NCBI RefSeq assembly: GCF_000024025.1
Contig: NC_013131.1
Span: forward strand, 1,860,001-1,924,000
Origin: Catenulispora acidiphila DSM 44928
GTDB taxonomy: Bacteria; Actinomycetota; Actinomycetes; Streptomycetales; Catenulisporaceae
Direction of reading: 5' to 3'
DNA length: 64,000 nt
Positions 28,856 through 37,404 of this stretch are shown here, piece by piece (the stretch's first letter is position 1; each line of letters opens with the position of its first letter). The notes beneath the pieces were generated by a model that made no database searches, was not told the origin of the DNA, and saw only the letters and a program-made list of their open reading frames with translations. The translations under genes and the position numbers were made by a program.

Positions 28856-29851
28856 ATGTCCTTCAGCTTTGGCATCTATCCCGGTGGGGCGGTCGGCGGC
28901 GATCGGGGGATCGTCGAGCCGGTCCTCGCCGACGACCCCGCGCTGATCTCCCGCGCCCTCGATGAGCTGCACGGCTCGCGCCCCGGCTTCCTCGTCCGCG
29001 CTTACCTGCCCTTCCGTCCGCCTGCGGGCTCCGGCGAACGGCTCGTTCCCGCCGAGCCCGAGAGGCTGCTCGGAACAGGAACCGGCACAGGAACCACCCG
29101 CCGCCTCGAACTCGTCCTCGGCTTCCGCGACCCGGCTGGCGACGTCGAAAGCTGGCTCGCCTTCGTCCGCGAAGCCATCGACACCTACGCCGAGCGCATA
29201 GCCCTCCTCCAGATCTGCGAGGAGCCCACCGTCGACGCGCCCTTCCTCGACGGCGCCACCCCCAACGTCCTCAGCGCCCTGGTCCGGGGCGTCGTCGCCG
29301 CCCGCGACCACGTCCGCGACCTGGGCCTGGCCGACCTCGCCGTCGGCTTCAACGCGACCCCGACCCTCGGCCCGGACCTGTCCTTCTGGCACGACCTCGC
29401 CGCGGCCGCCGCCAAGGAGGCTCCGGAGTTCCATGAAGCCCTCGGCTACGTCGGCTTCGACTTCTTCCCCGACGTCTTCCGCCCGATCCCCGAACCCGAT
29501 CTCGCCCGCGCCGTCGAGCTCGTCCTCACCGACCTGCGCGAGCGCGTCCTCCCGACCGCCGGGATCGGGCCCGAGGTCCCCGTCCGCATCGCGGAGAACG
29601 GCTGGTCCACCGGCGCCGGACGCACCGAGCAGCGCCAGGCCGAGGTCCTCGAGACCGTCCTGTCGACGATCCTCGGCCTCCGGGAGCGCCTGAACATCAC
29701 CGGGTACAGCCACTTCTGCCTGCGGGACGCCGATTCCGGCGAAGGGTCCGAGAGAGCCTCCAACTCCCTCTATTACGGCTTCGGGCTACTCCGTGCCGAC
29801 TACACGCCCAAACCCGCCTTCGCCGTCTACCGCGCACTGATGAGCCGGTGA
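28856..29851 (+). CDS. Glycoside-hydrolase-like TIM-barrel protein
   Basis: A 331-residue protein with features of clan A glycosidases: LQICEEPTVDAP about residues 117-128 could hold the acid/base Glu, IAENGWSTG near 245 the nucleophile Glu, and the end GFGLLRADYTPKPAFAVYRAL resembles the closing strand of GH5/GH39-type barrels. There is no signal peptide, so it would act in the cytoplasm. I could not assign a family or substrate. It is divergent from a TetR gene, and the start lacks a clear ribosome-binding site (possibly leaderless). Confidence 0.65.
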   Translation: MSFSFGIYPGGAVGGDRGIVEPVLADDPALISRALDELHGSRPGFLVRAYLPFRPPAGSGERLVPAEPERLLGTGTGTGTTRRLELVLGFRDPAGDVESWLAFVREAIDTYAERIALLQICEEPTVDAPFLDGATPNVLSALVRGVVAARDHVRDLGLADLAVGFNATPTLGPDLSFWHDLAAAAAKEAPEFHEALGYVGFDFFPDVFRPIPEPDLARAVELVLTDLRERVLPTAGIGPEVPVRIAENGWSTGAGRTEQRQAEVLETVLSTILGLRERLNITGYSHFCLRDADSGEGSERASNSLYYGFGLLRADYTPKPAFAVYRALMSR

Positions 29852-30011
29852 GAACCGCCGCGGACCGGGTATGAGCCCCCGCACAGCCCCGCACACCGAT
29901 CCGGGACCTGTGCGACCATGGAGACGGAATAGCTTTCGGCGGCGCGTGGTTCCCCCTGGTTGAGCAGGCGCGCTCCACGGGGCGCCGGTGTCCAGAAGAA
30001 GGAGTACGCAT

Positions 30012-30377
30012 ATGACCGTGCAGACGGAGACCTCACAGGAGGCGACTGTCGCGCAGGGCATCATCTTGACCGCCGAGGCGGCCTCCAAGGTGAAGTCGCT
30101 GCTCGAGCAGGAGGGCCGCGACGACCTGTCGCTGCGCGTCGCCGTGCAGCCTGGTGGCTGCTCGGGTCTGCGCTATCAGCTCTACTTCGACGACCGCAGC
30201 CTCGACGGCGACGTCGTCGCCGGCTTCGACGGTGTGAACGTCGTCACCGACCGGATGTCCGCGCCGTACCTCGAGGGCGCGACCGTGGACTTCGTCGACA
30301 CCATCGAGAAGCAGGGCTTCACGATCGACAACCCGAACGCGGGTTCGTCGTGCGCCTGCGGCGACAGCTTCAGCTAA
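30012..30377 (+). CDS. erpA: A-type iron-sulfur carrier (ErpA/IscA family)
   Basis: A 121-residue HesB/IscA-type protein that hands [Fe-S] clusters to apoproteins. The three cluster cysteines are Cys50 (PGGCSGLRY), Cys114 and Cys116 (SSCACGDSF). ATG at 30012 is preceded by AAGAAGGAG (29995-30003). In Mycobacterium tuberculosis the homologue Rv2204c also lies close to the adenosine kinase and ctaC genes, so the group is conserved. A terminator follows. Confidence 0.94.
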   Translation: MTVQTETSQEATVAQGIILTAEAASKVKSLLEQEGRDDLSLRVAVQPGGCSGLRYQLYFDDRSLDGDVVAGFDGVNVVTDRMSAPYLEGATVDFVDTIEKQGFTIDNPNAGSSCACGDSFS

Positions 30378-30450
30378 GCCTCGAGACGACCCGTCCGGCC
30401 TCCGGCCGCACCCTCCGGGGTGTGTAGAGGCCGCGGCGGCGGTTAACACG

Positions 30451-30484
30451 GTGGGTGGGCCCGTTCGCGGGTCCACCCATTTGC
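30451..30484 (+). terminator. Intrinsic terminator after erpA
   Basis: GTGGGTGGGCCCG (30451-30463) pairs with CGGGTCCACCCAT (30468-30480) across a short loop, with G-U pairs, followed by TT. It separates erpA from the kinase gene. Confidence 0.7.
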
Positions 30485-30620
30485 CGTGCCCGCGACCTGC
30501 CCCCTGCACGCCCGCGAGACCTCCGCGGACCACCGCGCCCGACGCCGCCGACCCGGTGTCGCGCCGGTTCCGCCGCGGTGCCGCGACCGACTTCCCCGCC
30601 GAACAGAATCGAGTCTCCCC

Positions 30621-31610
30621 GTGCGCGTTGCCGTCGCCGGTTCCATCGCGACAGACCACCTGATGAGCTTCCCCGGCCGCTTCGCCGAGCAGCTGGTGGC
30701 CGACCAGCTCCACACCGTCTCCCTGTCGTTCCTGGTCGACTCCCTGGAGATCCGGCGCGGCGGCGTGGCGCCGAACATCTGCTTCGGGATGGGCAGGCTC
30801 GGGCTGCGCCCGGTCCTGGTCGGCAGCGCCGGCGAGGACTTCGGGGAGTACCGGTCCTGGCTGGAGCGGAACAACGTGGACTGCGAGTCGGTCCGGATCA
30901 GCGACCTGCTGCACACCGCGCGCTTCGTGTGCACCACCGACGCCGACCACAACCAGATCGCCTCCTTCTACACCGGCGCGATGGCCGAGGCCCGGCTGAT
31001 CGAGATCGGCCCGGTCGCCGACCGGGTCGGCGGGCTGGACCTGCTGCTGATCGGCGCCGACGACCCCGAGGCGATGCTGCGGCACACCCAGGAGTGCCGC
31101 GAGCGCGGCATCCCGTTCGCCGCCGACCCCTCCCAGCAGCTGGCGCGCATGCCCGCGGAGGACATCAAGCAGCTCGTCGACGGCGCGAAGTACCTGTTCA
31201 CCAACGAGTACGAGGCCGCGCTGATCGAGCAGAAGACCGGCTGGGACGCCGAGGAGATCCTGCGCCGCGTCGGCGCCCGGGTCGTCACGCTGGGCGCCAA
31301 CGGCGTGCGGATCACCCGCCGGACCGAGGACGGCGAGATCCAGGTCCTCGAGGTCGCCACCCCCAAGGAGGAGGCGAAGGCCGACCCGACCGGCGTCGGC
31401 GACGCCTTCCGCGCCGGCTTCATCGCCGGCCTGTCCTGGGGCGCCGGCGAGGAGCTCGCGGCGCAGGTCGGCTGCATGCTGGCGACGCTGGTGATCGAGA
31501 CGATCGGCACCCAGGAGTACGACCTGAGCCGCGGCCGCTTCCTGGAGCGCTTCGCGCTGGCCTACGGCACCGACGCCGCCGACCAGGTCGTCCGGCATCT
31601 GGCGGCCTGA
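30621..31610 (+). CDS. PfkB-family carbohydrate/adenosine kinase
   Basis: A 329-residue ribokinase-fold kinase. RRGGVAPNICFGMGRLG is the N-terminal Gly-Gly substrate region, and DPTGVGDAFRAGF holds the anion hole and catalytic base Asp261. By position and sequence it matches M. tuberculosis Rv2202c, shown to be an adenosine kinase; that substrate is an inference here. GTG at 30621 gives the family start RVAVAGSIATDHL. It is tail to tail with the cysteine desulfurase gene, one base apart. Confidence 0.88.
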   Translation: MRVAVAGSIATDHLMSFPGRFAEQLVADQLHTVSLSFLVDSLEIRRGGVAPNICFGMGRLGLRPVLVGSAGEDFGEYRSWLERNNVDCESVRISDLLHTARFVCTTDADHNQIASFYTGAMAEARLIEIGPVADRVGGLDLLLIGADDPEAMLRHTQECRERGIPFAADPSQQLARMPAEDIKQLVDGAKYLFTNEYEAALIEQKTGWDAEEILRRVGARVVTLGANGVRITRRTEDGEIQVLEVATPKEEAKADPTGVGDAFRAGFIAGLSWGAGEELAAQVGCMLATLVIETIGTQEYDLSRGRFLERFALAYGTDAADQVVRHLAA

Positions 31611-31611
31611 G

Positions 31612-32874
31612 TCAGCGCAGCTTCTCCAGCACACCGGGCAGCACGGCGAGGAAGCGGTCCACGTCTTCCTCCGCCGTGCCGAACGGCAGCGAGATCCGCA
31701 CGTTGCCCCGGTCCGCGGCGCCCATGGCGACCAGTACGTGGCTCGGGGTGACGGTGTCGGAGGTGCACGCCGAGCCCGACGACACCTCGAACCCGGCCTC
31801 GTCCAGGTCCAGGACCAGCGCCTCGGCGTTGACCGCCGGACAGGAGAAGGCGACCAGGTTCGGCAGCCGCTCGTCCGGGTCGCCGAACACGCCGATGTCG
31901 TCGGCGACCGTCGGCAGGACCGCGCGCAGCCGCTCGGTCAGGGCGCGCAGCCGTACCGCCTCGGCCTCCCGCTCCTGCTCCCGGGCCAGCAGCGCCGCGG
32001 CGGCGGCGACGATCCCGGGCAGGTTCACCGCGCCGGGCACCCGGCCGTCCTCGTGCTCGTCGACAGCCCACGTCGGCGCGAACCGCGTGCCCTTGCGGAC
32101 GGCGAGGACCCCGACGCCGGCGGGCCCTCCCCATTTGTGAGACGAAGCACACAGCACGGACCACTCGCGCGGCACCGGCAGCCGCCCGACCACTTGCGCG
32201 GCGTCCACCAGCAGCGGCACCCCGGCCTCGGCGGCGGCGCCGAACACCGGCGCCAGCGGCTGCACCGTGCCGACCTCGTGGTTGGCGGCCTGCAGGCACG
32301 CCAGGGCGGTTCCCGGTACGCGCAGCTCCCGGGCGAAGGCTTCGGTGTCGACCCGGCCGAGGCCGTCCACGCCGACCACCGACACGACGCCGGAGGCGGT
32401 CAGGACGTCGGTGATCGTCGGCTCGGTGTCGGTGTCGGTGTCGGTGTCGGGGGCGACGTCGGTGTCGGTGGCGCCGGGCGTGTCGCCGCCCGCGCCAGTG
32501 CCGCTACCTGCGCCGATGCCGCCGCCGGCGGCGCTCCCAGCCGTCGCGGCATGCAGCTCCGCCGCGTGCAGCACCGCGGAGTGCTCGACCGCTGACACCA
32601 CCAGCCGGTTCCCGACCCGCCGCCGCCCGGCGAGCACCCCGGCGACCCCGTAATGGATCGCGGCCGTCCCCGAAGGAGTGAAAAACACCTCCCGGGCCCG
32701 GCAGCCGAGGACCTCGGCGACCGCCGCCCGGGCCTGGTCCAGCAGCATCCGGGACTGCCGCCCGGCCCGGTACAGCCGCGCCGGATCGGCCCAGCCCTCC
32801 TCGAACGCCGCCAGCAGCGCGGCACGGGCGGCCGGGTGCGGGGGCTCGGCGGAGGCGGCGTCGAAATGAGTCAC
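31612..32874 (-). CDS. Cysteine desulfurase (class V aminotransferase, NifS-like)
   Basis: A 420-residue PLP enzyme that takes sulfur from cysteine. The PLP lysine is in SSHKWGGPAG and the persulfide Cys in SSGSACTSDTV; ATHAD-type contacts are replaced by VEHSAVL and ANHEVGTVQP, as in actinobacterial members. An insertion of about 45 residues near position 110-155 is low-complexity Gly/Ala then Asp-Thr repeats (DTDTDTDT), coded by a hexanucleotide array. It probably sits in a surface loop, as flanking motifs are intact. Confidence 0.88.
   Translation of the reverse strand: MTHFDAASAEPPHPAARAALLAAFEEGWADPARLYRAGRQSRMLLDQARAAVAEVLGCRAREVFFTPSGTAAIHYGVAGVLAGRRRVGNRLVVSAVEHSAVLHAAELHAATAGSAAGGGIGAGSGTGAGGDTPGATDTDVAPDTDTDTDTEPTITDVLTASGVVSVVGVDGLGRVDTEAFARELRVPGTALACLQAANHEVGTVQPLAPVFGAAAEAGVPLLVDAAQVVGRLPVPREWSVLCASSHKWGGPAGVGVLAVRKGTRFAPTWAVDEHEDGRVPGAVNLPGIVAAAAALLAREQEREAEAVRLRALTERLRAVLPTVADDIGVFGDPDERLPNLVAFSCPAVNAEALVLDLDEAGFEVSSGSACTSDTVTPSHVLVAMGAADRGNVRISLPFGTAEEDVDRFLAVLPGVLEKLR
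32423..32470. repeat. TCGGTG hexanucleotide microsatellite in the desulfurase gene
   Basis: Four perfect TCGGTG units (32423-32446) plus a partial one are followed by two more after a short interruption (32459-32470). On the coding strand they give Asp-Thr repeats. Unit loss or gain keeps the frame, so length variation between strains is expected. Confidence 0.85.
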
Positions 32875-33099
32875 AGCCTTGACGATACGGACCCTGCGCC
32901 GTCACCCGCCGTATGCGCCAGATCCGTCCGGTACCCCGAGCACGTCCCTCCGGCCGTCGGCGAATATCGGATCAACACCCGTCAGTTCGGCCGGATGTGT
33001 GACCGCCGCACCCCGCCACACGCGTTAACCGGGACCTCCGCGCAAGAGGCAATTGGGGCTGGAGTAGGGTTTGGCCGCGAGAGAGAAGACACCGCCCCT

Positions 33100-33160
33100 G
33101 GCAGGGCCGTGACGTGCGGGCACACCGGGTGCGATCCCGGGAGCCCGCTGCGTTCCTGCC
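33100..33160 (+). promoter_or_regulatory. Nested stem-loop in the ctaC leader
   Basis: Three helices stack inside each other: GGCAGG (33100-33105) with CCTGCC (33155-33160), GCGGGC (33116-33121) with GCCCGC (33143-33148), and CCGGG (33125-33129) with CCCGG (33136-33140). The structure lies in the untranslated leader, 30 bp before the ctaC TTG start. It matches no riboswitch class I know. Confidence 0.5.
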
Positions 33161-33189
33161 GCCAAGGCTTGAACCTCGGGAAGGCAACC

Positions 33190-34137
33190 TTGAGTCCACA
33201 CGGCTCCGACCCGTCGCCGCAGCGCACCACCCCGGCGCGGCGATCGCGGCGCGCGAAGCTCGGCGTCCTTGCCGTGGCCGGGCTGGTCGCCCTGACCGCC
33301 ACCGGCTGCGACGCAGGCCAATTCAAGCGGCTCGGGGTCCCCCAGCCGGCCACCAAGGAAGCGCCGATCATCCTGCACCTGTGGCAGGGCTCGTGGATCG
33401 CCGCGCTGGCCGTGGGTGCGCTGGTGTGGGGCCTGATCCTGTGGTGCGTCATCTTCTACCGGCGCAAGCGCACCGGCATCGAGATCCCCGCTCAGACCCG
33501 CTACAACGTCCCGATCGAAGTGCTGTTCACGGTCGTGCCGTTCATCATGATCGCGGTGCTGTTCTTCTTCACGGCCAAGGACGAGTCCAAGCTCCTGGCC
33601 CTGCACAAGAACCCCGACGTGAAGATCAACGTCGTGGGGCGGCAGTGGTCCTGGTCCTGGAACTACAACTACGACGCGGTCTCCCAGCAGGACACCCCCG
33701 GCCAGCTGGCGGTCTACGACGCCGGCACGCCGGCGGACCTGCCGGTGCTGTGGCTGCCGGTGAACGAGCGGGTCCGCTTCACGCTGACCTCCACCGACGT
33801 CATCCACTCCTTCTGGGTCCCGAACTTCCTGTTCAAGCTGGACGTGGTCCCCGGGCGCGTCAACGAGTTCGAACTCACCCCCTCCAAGGAGGGCGAGTTC
33901 ATCGGCCGCTGCGCCGAGCTGTGCGGTGTCGACCACTCCCGGATGCTGTTCAAGGTCAAGGTCGTCTCGGCCGCTGACTACCAGAACCACCTCAAGGCGC
34001 TGGCGTCCAAGATCGACCCGGTGACCGGCAAGGGCCAGACCGGTCAGCTGCCCGTGGGTTACAACACCAACGGCGTCCCGCTGCGCGTCGGCCCGCTGAC
34101 CGGCATCGGCAACGACTCCACAGGGAAAGAAAAGTGA
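33190..34137 (+). CDS. ctaC: Cytochrome c oxidase subunit II
   Basis: A 315-residue lipoprotein subunit of the aa3 oxidase that carries the CuA centre. The lipobox LTATGC ends at Cys40; two membrane helices follow (about 65-87 and 110-130). CuA ligands are the His in VIHSFWVP, Cys241 and Cys245 of CAELC, His249 and Met252. TTG at 33190 is used because it gives the family start SPHGSDPSP and has GGGAAGG upstream. It overlaps ctaD by GTGA. The C-terminal tail (about 285-315) is not part of the CuA fold. Confidence 0.94.
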   Translation: MSPHGSDPSPQRTTPARRSRRAKLGVLAVAGLVALTATGCDAGQFKRLGVPQPATKEAPIILHLWQGSWIAALAVGALVWGLILWCVIFYRRKRTGIEIPAQTRYNVPIEVLFTVVPFIMIAVLFFFTAKDESKLLALHKNPDVKINVVGRQWSWSWNYNYDAVSQQDTPGQLAVYDAGTPADLPVLWLPVNERVRFTLTSTDVIHSFWVPNFLFKLDVVPGRVNEFELTPSKEGEFIGRCAELCGVDHSRMLFKVKVVSAADYQNHLKALASKIDPVTGKGQTGQLPVGYNTNGVPLRVGPLTGIGNDSTGKEK

Positions 34138-35876
34138 CGGCCATCAGTGAACCGCGCGCAGTGAGCGCGCCGTACGAGCGCCGTGAGCCCGGCAACATCG
34201 TGGTCAAGTGGCTGACGTCCACCGACCACAAGGTGATCGGGTACATGTACCTCATCACGTCGTTCTGTTTCTTCGGCATCGGCGGCCTGCTGGCCCTGCT
34301 GATGCGCGCCGAGCTCGCCCGGCCGGGTCTGCAGTTCCTGACCACGGAGCAGTTCAACCAGGCGTTCACCATGCACGGCACGATCATGCTGCTGATGTTC
34401 GCCACCCCGCTGTTCATCGGGTTCGCGAACGTCATCGTGCCGCTGCAGATCGGCGCCCCGGACGTGGCCTTCCCGCGGCTGAACATGTTCGCCTACTGGC
34501 TGTTCCTGTTCGGCTCGCTGATCGCGGTCGGCGGCTTCCTGACCCCGCAGGGCGCCGCGGACTTCGGCTGGTTCGCCTACGCCCCGCTGACCGACGCGAT
34601 CCACTCCCCGGGCATCGGCGCGGACATGTGGATCATGGGTCTGGCGCTGTCCGGCTTCGGCACCATCCTCGGCGGCGTCAACTTCATCACCACCATCATC
34701 TGCATGCGCGCGCCCGGCATGACGATGTTCCGGATGCCGATCTTCACCTGGAACATCCTGCTGACCGCGGTGCTGGTCCTGATGGCCTTCCCGGTGCTGG
34801 CCGCCGCGCTGTTCGCGCTGGAGGCCGACCGCCGGCTGGGGGCGCAGATCTTCGAGGCCGACAACGGCGGGGCGCTGTTGTGGCAACACCTGTTCTGGTT
34901 CTTCGGACACCCAGAGGTGTACATCGTCGCGCTGCCGTTCTTCGGGATCATCACCGAGATCATCCCGGTGTTCAGCCGCAAGCCGATCTTCGGCTACAAC
35001 ACCCTGGTCATGGCGACGATGTCGATCGCCGGCCTGTCGGTGACGGTGTGGGCGCACCACATGTTCACCACCGGCGCGGTGATGCTGCCGTTCTTCGCGT
35101 TCATGTCCTACCTGATCGCGGTCCCGACCGGCATCAAGTTCTTCGACTGGATCGGCACCATGTGGCGCGGCTCGCTGAGCTTCGACACGCCGATGCTGTG
35201 GTCGGTCGGCTTCCTGGTGACGTTCCTGTTCGGCGGTCTGACCGGCGTGCTGCTGGCCTCCCCGCCGATCGACTTCCACGTGCAGGACTCGTACTTCGTG
35301 GTCGCGCACTTCCACTACGTGCTGTTCGGCACCGTGGTGTTCGCGATGAACGCCGGCTTCTACTTCTGGTGGCCGAAGTTCACCGGCAAGATGCTGGACG
35401 AGCGGCTCGGCAAGATCCACTTCTGGATCCTGTTCGTCGGCTTCCACACCACCTTCCTGGTCCAGCACTGGCTGGGAGCCGAGGGCATGCCCCGCCGCTA
35501 CGCGGACTACCTGGCCAGCGACGGGTTCACCACCCTGAACACGATCTCCTCGATCGGCTCGTTCATCCTCGGCGCCTCGACCCTGCCCTTCCTGTACAAC
35601 GTGTACATCACCGCCAAGCGCGGCAAGAAGGTCACCGTCGACGACCCGTGGGGCTTCGGCCGCTCGCTGGAGTGGGCGACCTCCTGCCCGCCGCCGCGGC
35701 ACAACTTCACCTCCCTGCCGCGCATCCGCTCCGAGTCCCCGGCCTTCGACCTGCACCACCCCGAGGTCGCCGCACTCGACCTGGGCCACGGACACGGCAA
35801 GAAGAAGGCCGCGGTGGCCGCGTCCGACCCGCTGCCGTCCACCCCATCCGGCGACGACGAGGACGGTGCCAAGTGA
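34134..35876 (+). CDS. ctaD: Cytochrome c oxidase subunit I
   Basis: The 580-residue catalytic subunit of the aa3 oxidase, about twelve membrane helices. Heme and copper ligands lie in FTMHGTIM (low-spin heme), [10 protein letters not shown] and WAHHMFTTG (CuB), and [10 protein letters not shown] (both hemes). The Tyr cross-linked to a CuB His follows GHPEVY as expected. It overlaps both ctaC and ctaF by 4 bases. The C-terminus ends with a His/Lys/Ala-rich cytoplasmic tail. Confidence 0.97.
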   Translation: MTAISEPRAVSAPYERREPGNIVVKWLTSTDHKVIGYMYLITSFCFFGIGGLLALLMRAELARPGLQFLTTEQFNQAFTMHGTIMLLMFATPLFIGFANVIVPLQIGAPDVAFPRLNMFAYWLFLFGSLIAVGGFLTPQGAADFGWFAYAPLTDAIHSPGIGADMWIMGLALSGFGTILGGVNFITTIICMRAPGMTMFRMPIFTWNILLTAVLVLMAFPVLAAALFALEADRRLGAQIFEADNGGALLWQHLFWFFGHPEVYIVALPFFGIITEIIPVFSRKPIFGYNTLVMATMSIAGLSVTVWAHHMFTTGAVMLPFFAFMSYLIAVPTGIKFFDWIGTMWRGSLSFDTPMLWSVGFLVTFLFGGLTGVLLASPPIDFHVQDSYFVVAHFHYVLFGTVVFAMNAGFYFWWPKFTGKMLDERLGKIHFWILFVGFHTTFLVQHWLGAEGMPRRYADYLASDGFTTLNTISSIGSFILGASTLPFLYNVYITAKRGKKVTVDDPWGFGRSLEWATSCPPPRHNFTSLPRIRSESPAFDLHHPEVAALDLGHGHGKKKAAVAASDPLPSTPSGDDEDGAK

Positions 35877-36292
35877 AGGTCGAAGCCAAGCTCTTCGGGT
35901 TCGTCGCCATCTTCCTGATGATCGACATCCCGGTCTACTGGTTCCTGTCCAAGGACACGGTCGGCACCACCGCCCTGTCCATGGCCTTCGGCCTGTGCTC
36001 CCTGGTCTGGTTCTACCTGTACTTCACCGCGATCCGCATCGGCCCCCGCCCCGAGGACCGCGACGACGCCGAAATCGCCGAAATGGCCGGCGAACTCGGC
36101 TTCTTCGCCCCCCACTCCTGGTGGCCGCTCTACACCGCCGGCTCCGCCGCCCTGGCCTTCATGGGCATCATCTTCGGATGGTGGCTGCTGCTCGTGGCCT
36201 TCCCCTTCGGCGCCTACTCGGTGATCGGGCTTGTGTTCGAGTACTACCGGCGGGAGAACAACCGGTACGGCGAGGTTGGTGCGGAGCACTGA
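35873..36292 (+). CDS. ctaF: Cytochrome c oxidase subunit IV
   Basis: A 139-residue membrane subunit typical of actinobacterial bc1-aa3 oxidases. Four hydrophobic segments are seen (about 5-24, 30-50, 88-106, 108-126), with the charged loop [16 protein letters not shown] at 35873 overlaps the ctaD stop. It is the last gene of the ctaC-ctaD-ctaF operon, ended by a strong hairpin. Confidence 0.93.
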   Translation: MKVEAKLFGFVAIFLMIDIPVYWFLSKDTVGTTALSMAFGLCSLVWFYLYFTAIRIGPRPEDRDDAEIAEMAGELGFFAPHSWWPLYTAGSAALAFMGIIFGWWLLLVAFPFGAYSVIGLVFEYYRRENNRYGEVGAEH

Positions 36293-36330
36293 GTCAGCGC
36301 TCTGGTAACAGAATGTTTTAGTAAGTAAGT

Positions 36331-36366
36331 AGAGCCCGGTCCGGGAGGTTTTCCGGACCGGGCTCT
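36331..36366 (+). terminator. Intrinsic terminator after ctaF
   Basis: A perfect 14-bp stem, AGAGCCCGGTCCGG (36331-36344) with CCGGACCGGGCTCT (36353-36366), followed by ATT. Confidence 0.88.
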
Positions 36367-36404
36367 ATTAGCTGCGCGTCGGATCTCGAGCCGGTACGAG
36401 AAAC

Positions 36405-36432
36405 GAAAAAACCCGACCCCAGAGGGGCCGGG
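36405..36432 (-). terminator. Intrinsic terminator of the NYN gene
   Basis: On the minus strand, CCCGGCCCC-TCT-GGGGTCGGG is followed directly by a run of six or seven T. It is the most classical terminator in the window and lies 50 bp after the NYN stop codon. Confidence 0.88.
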
Positions 36433-36481
36433 CGGTATGCAAAAAGACTACTTGACACATGTCCGGGCGTCAAAGTGACGC

Positions 36482-37216
36482 CTACCACCCAACCGGCTTG
36501 GTGATCTTCCCGACAAGGCTTGTGAGCTGCGAAGACGTCAGATCGGCCGCAGTAAGTTGGTACCACCAGTGACCGCCGACGCCGTCTGAGGGGTTGCCGT
36601 TCAAAGCCCCCGCGTTGTAGTTCTTGGTGGGGTTGACGAGTCCAAGCGGCACCTTCTGGCGCATCATCCGCACGGGATACGCAAGGTCGCTATCGTTGCT
36701 GATCACCACAGCCGCGTCGATGCGGCCTTCGTACACGTCGATGAGCAGGTGACTCGCGACGTTGACGTCGGAACCCTTCTCTTCGCGGCGTGCCACTTGC
36801 GCGATGAAGCGAGCGCCAGCCACGGCGGTACCCTGGGCGTCCTGCACCATCAGTGGCCAGTCCGCCGTCACGAGTACGGGCTTGCCCTTTGGCCCCTTCT
36901 TCGCGAGAGGCGCGGTGGCGAGACGCTCTACGTAGTAGCCCTCCTCAGAGACGTCAACAGACTTGCTTGCCTGTAGCGCTCGAAGGTAGGTGTCTTGATC
37001 GTGCTGAGCGGTGGGGTTCGAACCACCGCGGATTCGGGCGGTGCAGTAGACCACTCGGGTTACGGAAGCTCCGGGCCATCCTGATTCACGGGCCACTAGC
37101 GAGTCCGACAGCCCTCGGAGGTCAAGCCATCGCCATCCTGGGACGCCTGAGCCGCCCATGATGAACTTCGCGCCGTAGTACAGGTTGAACCCATCGATGT
37201 ATACGCCAACACGCAT
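36482..37216 (-). CDS. NYN-domain (PIN-like) putative ribonuclease
   Basis: A 244-residue protein with the NYN fold. The first acidic residue is Asp8 in [11 protein letters not shown], then [16 protein letters not shown], and [10 protein letters not shown]; together these give the metal-binding Asp set of LabA/NYN nucleases. It is a single gene with its own terminator and divergent promoter, placed between the respiratory operon and the L,D-transpeptidase gene. Codon choice is visibly less GC-biased than in the neighbours, which suggests acquisition. The target RNA is unknown. Confidence 0.82.
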   Translation of the reverse strand: MRVGVYIDGFNLYYGAKFIMGGSGVPGWRWLDLRGLSDSLVARESGWPGASVTRVVYCTARIRGGSNPTAQHDQDTYLRALQASKSVDVSEEGYYVERLATAPLAKKGPKGKPVLVTADWPLMVQDAQGTAVAGARFIAQVARREEKGSDVNVASHLLIDVYEGRIDAAVVISNDSDLAYPVRMMRQKVPLGLVNPTKNYNAGALNGNPSDGVGGHWWYQLTAADLTSSQLTSLVGKITKPVGW

Positions 37217-37273
37217 AGTTACACCGTAACGCCTCGTACCCGTGGCAATCGTGGGTTCGCCGAGACCCGGCTC

Positions 37274-37293
37274 TCCTGTGCCATGTCACAGGA
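37274..37293. promoter_or_regulatory. Inverted repeat between NYN and L,D-transpeptidase genes
   Basis: TCCTGTG-N6-CACAGGA is a perfect inverted repeat in the divergent promoter region; a second, GTCAT-GAG-ATGAC, follows at 37295-37307. An operator is plausible. No adjacent regulator gene is seen. Confidence 0.45.
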
Positions 37294-37404
37294 ATGTCAT
37301 GAGATGACGATCTTTCGGGGTCGTGTGCAACGCGTGCGGGTCCTGGGGCGTCTATCCAGGTGTACCAGCAAGTTTCGATGTGACAGGGATGAACGGGAGG
37401 ACTC

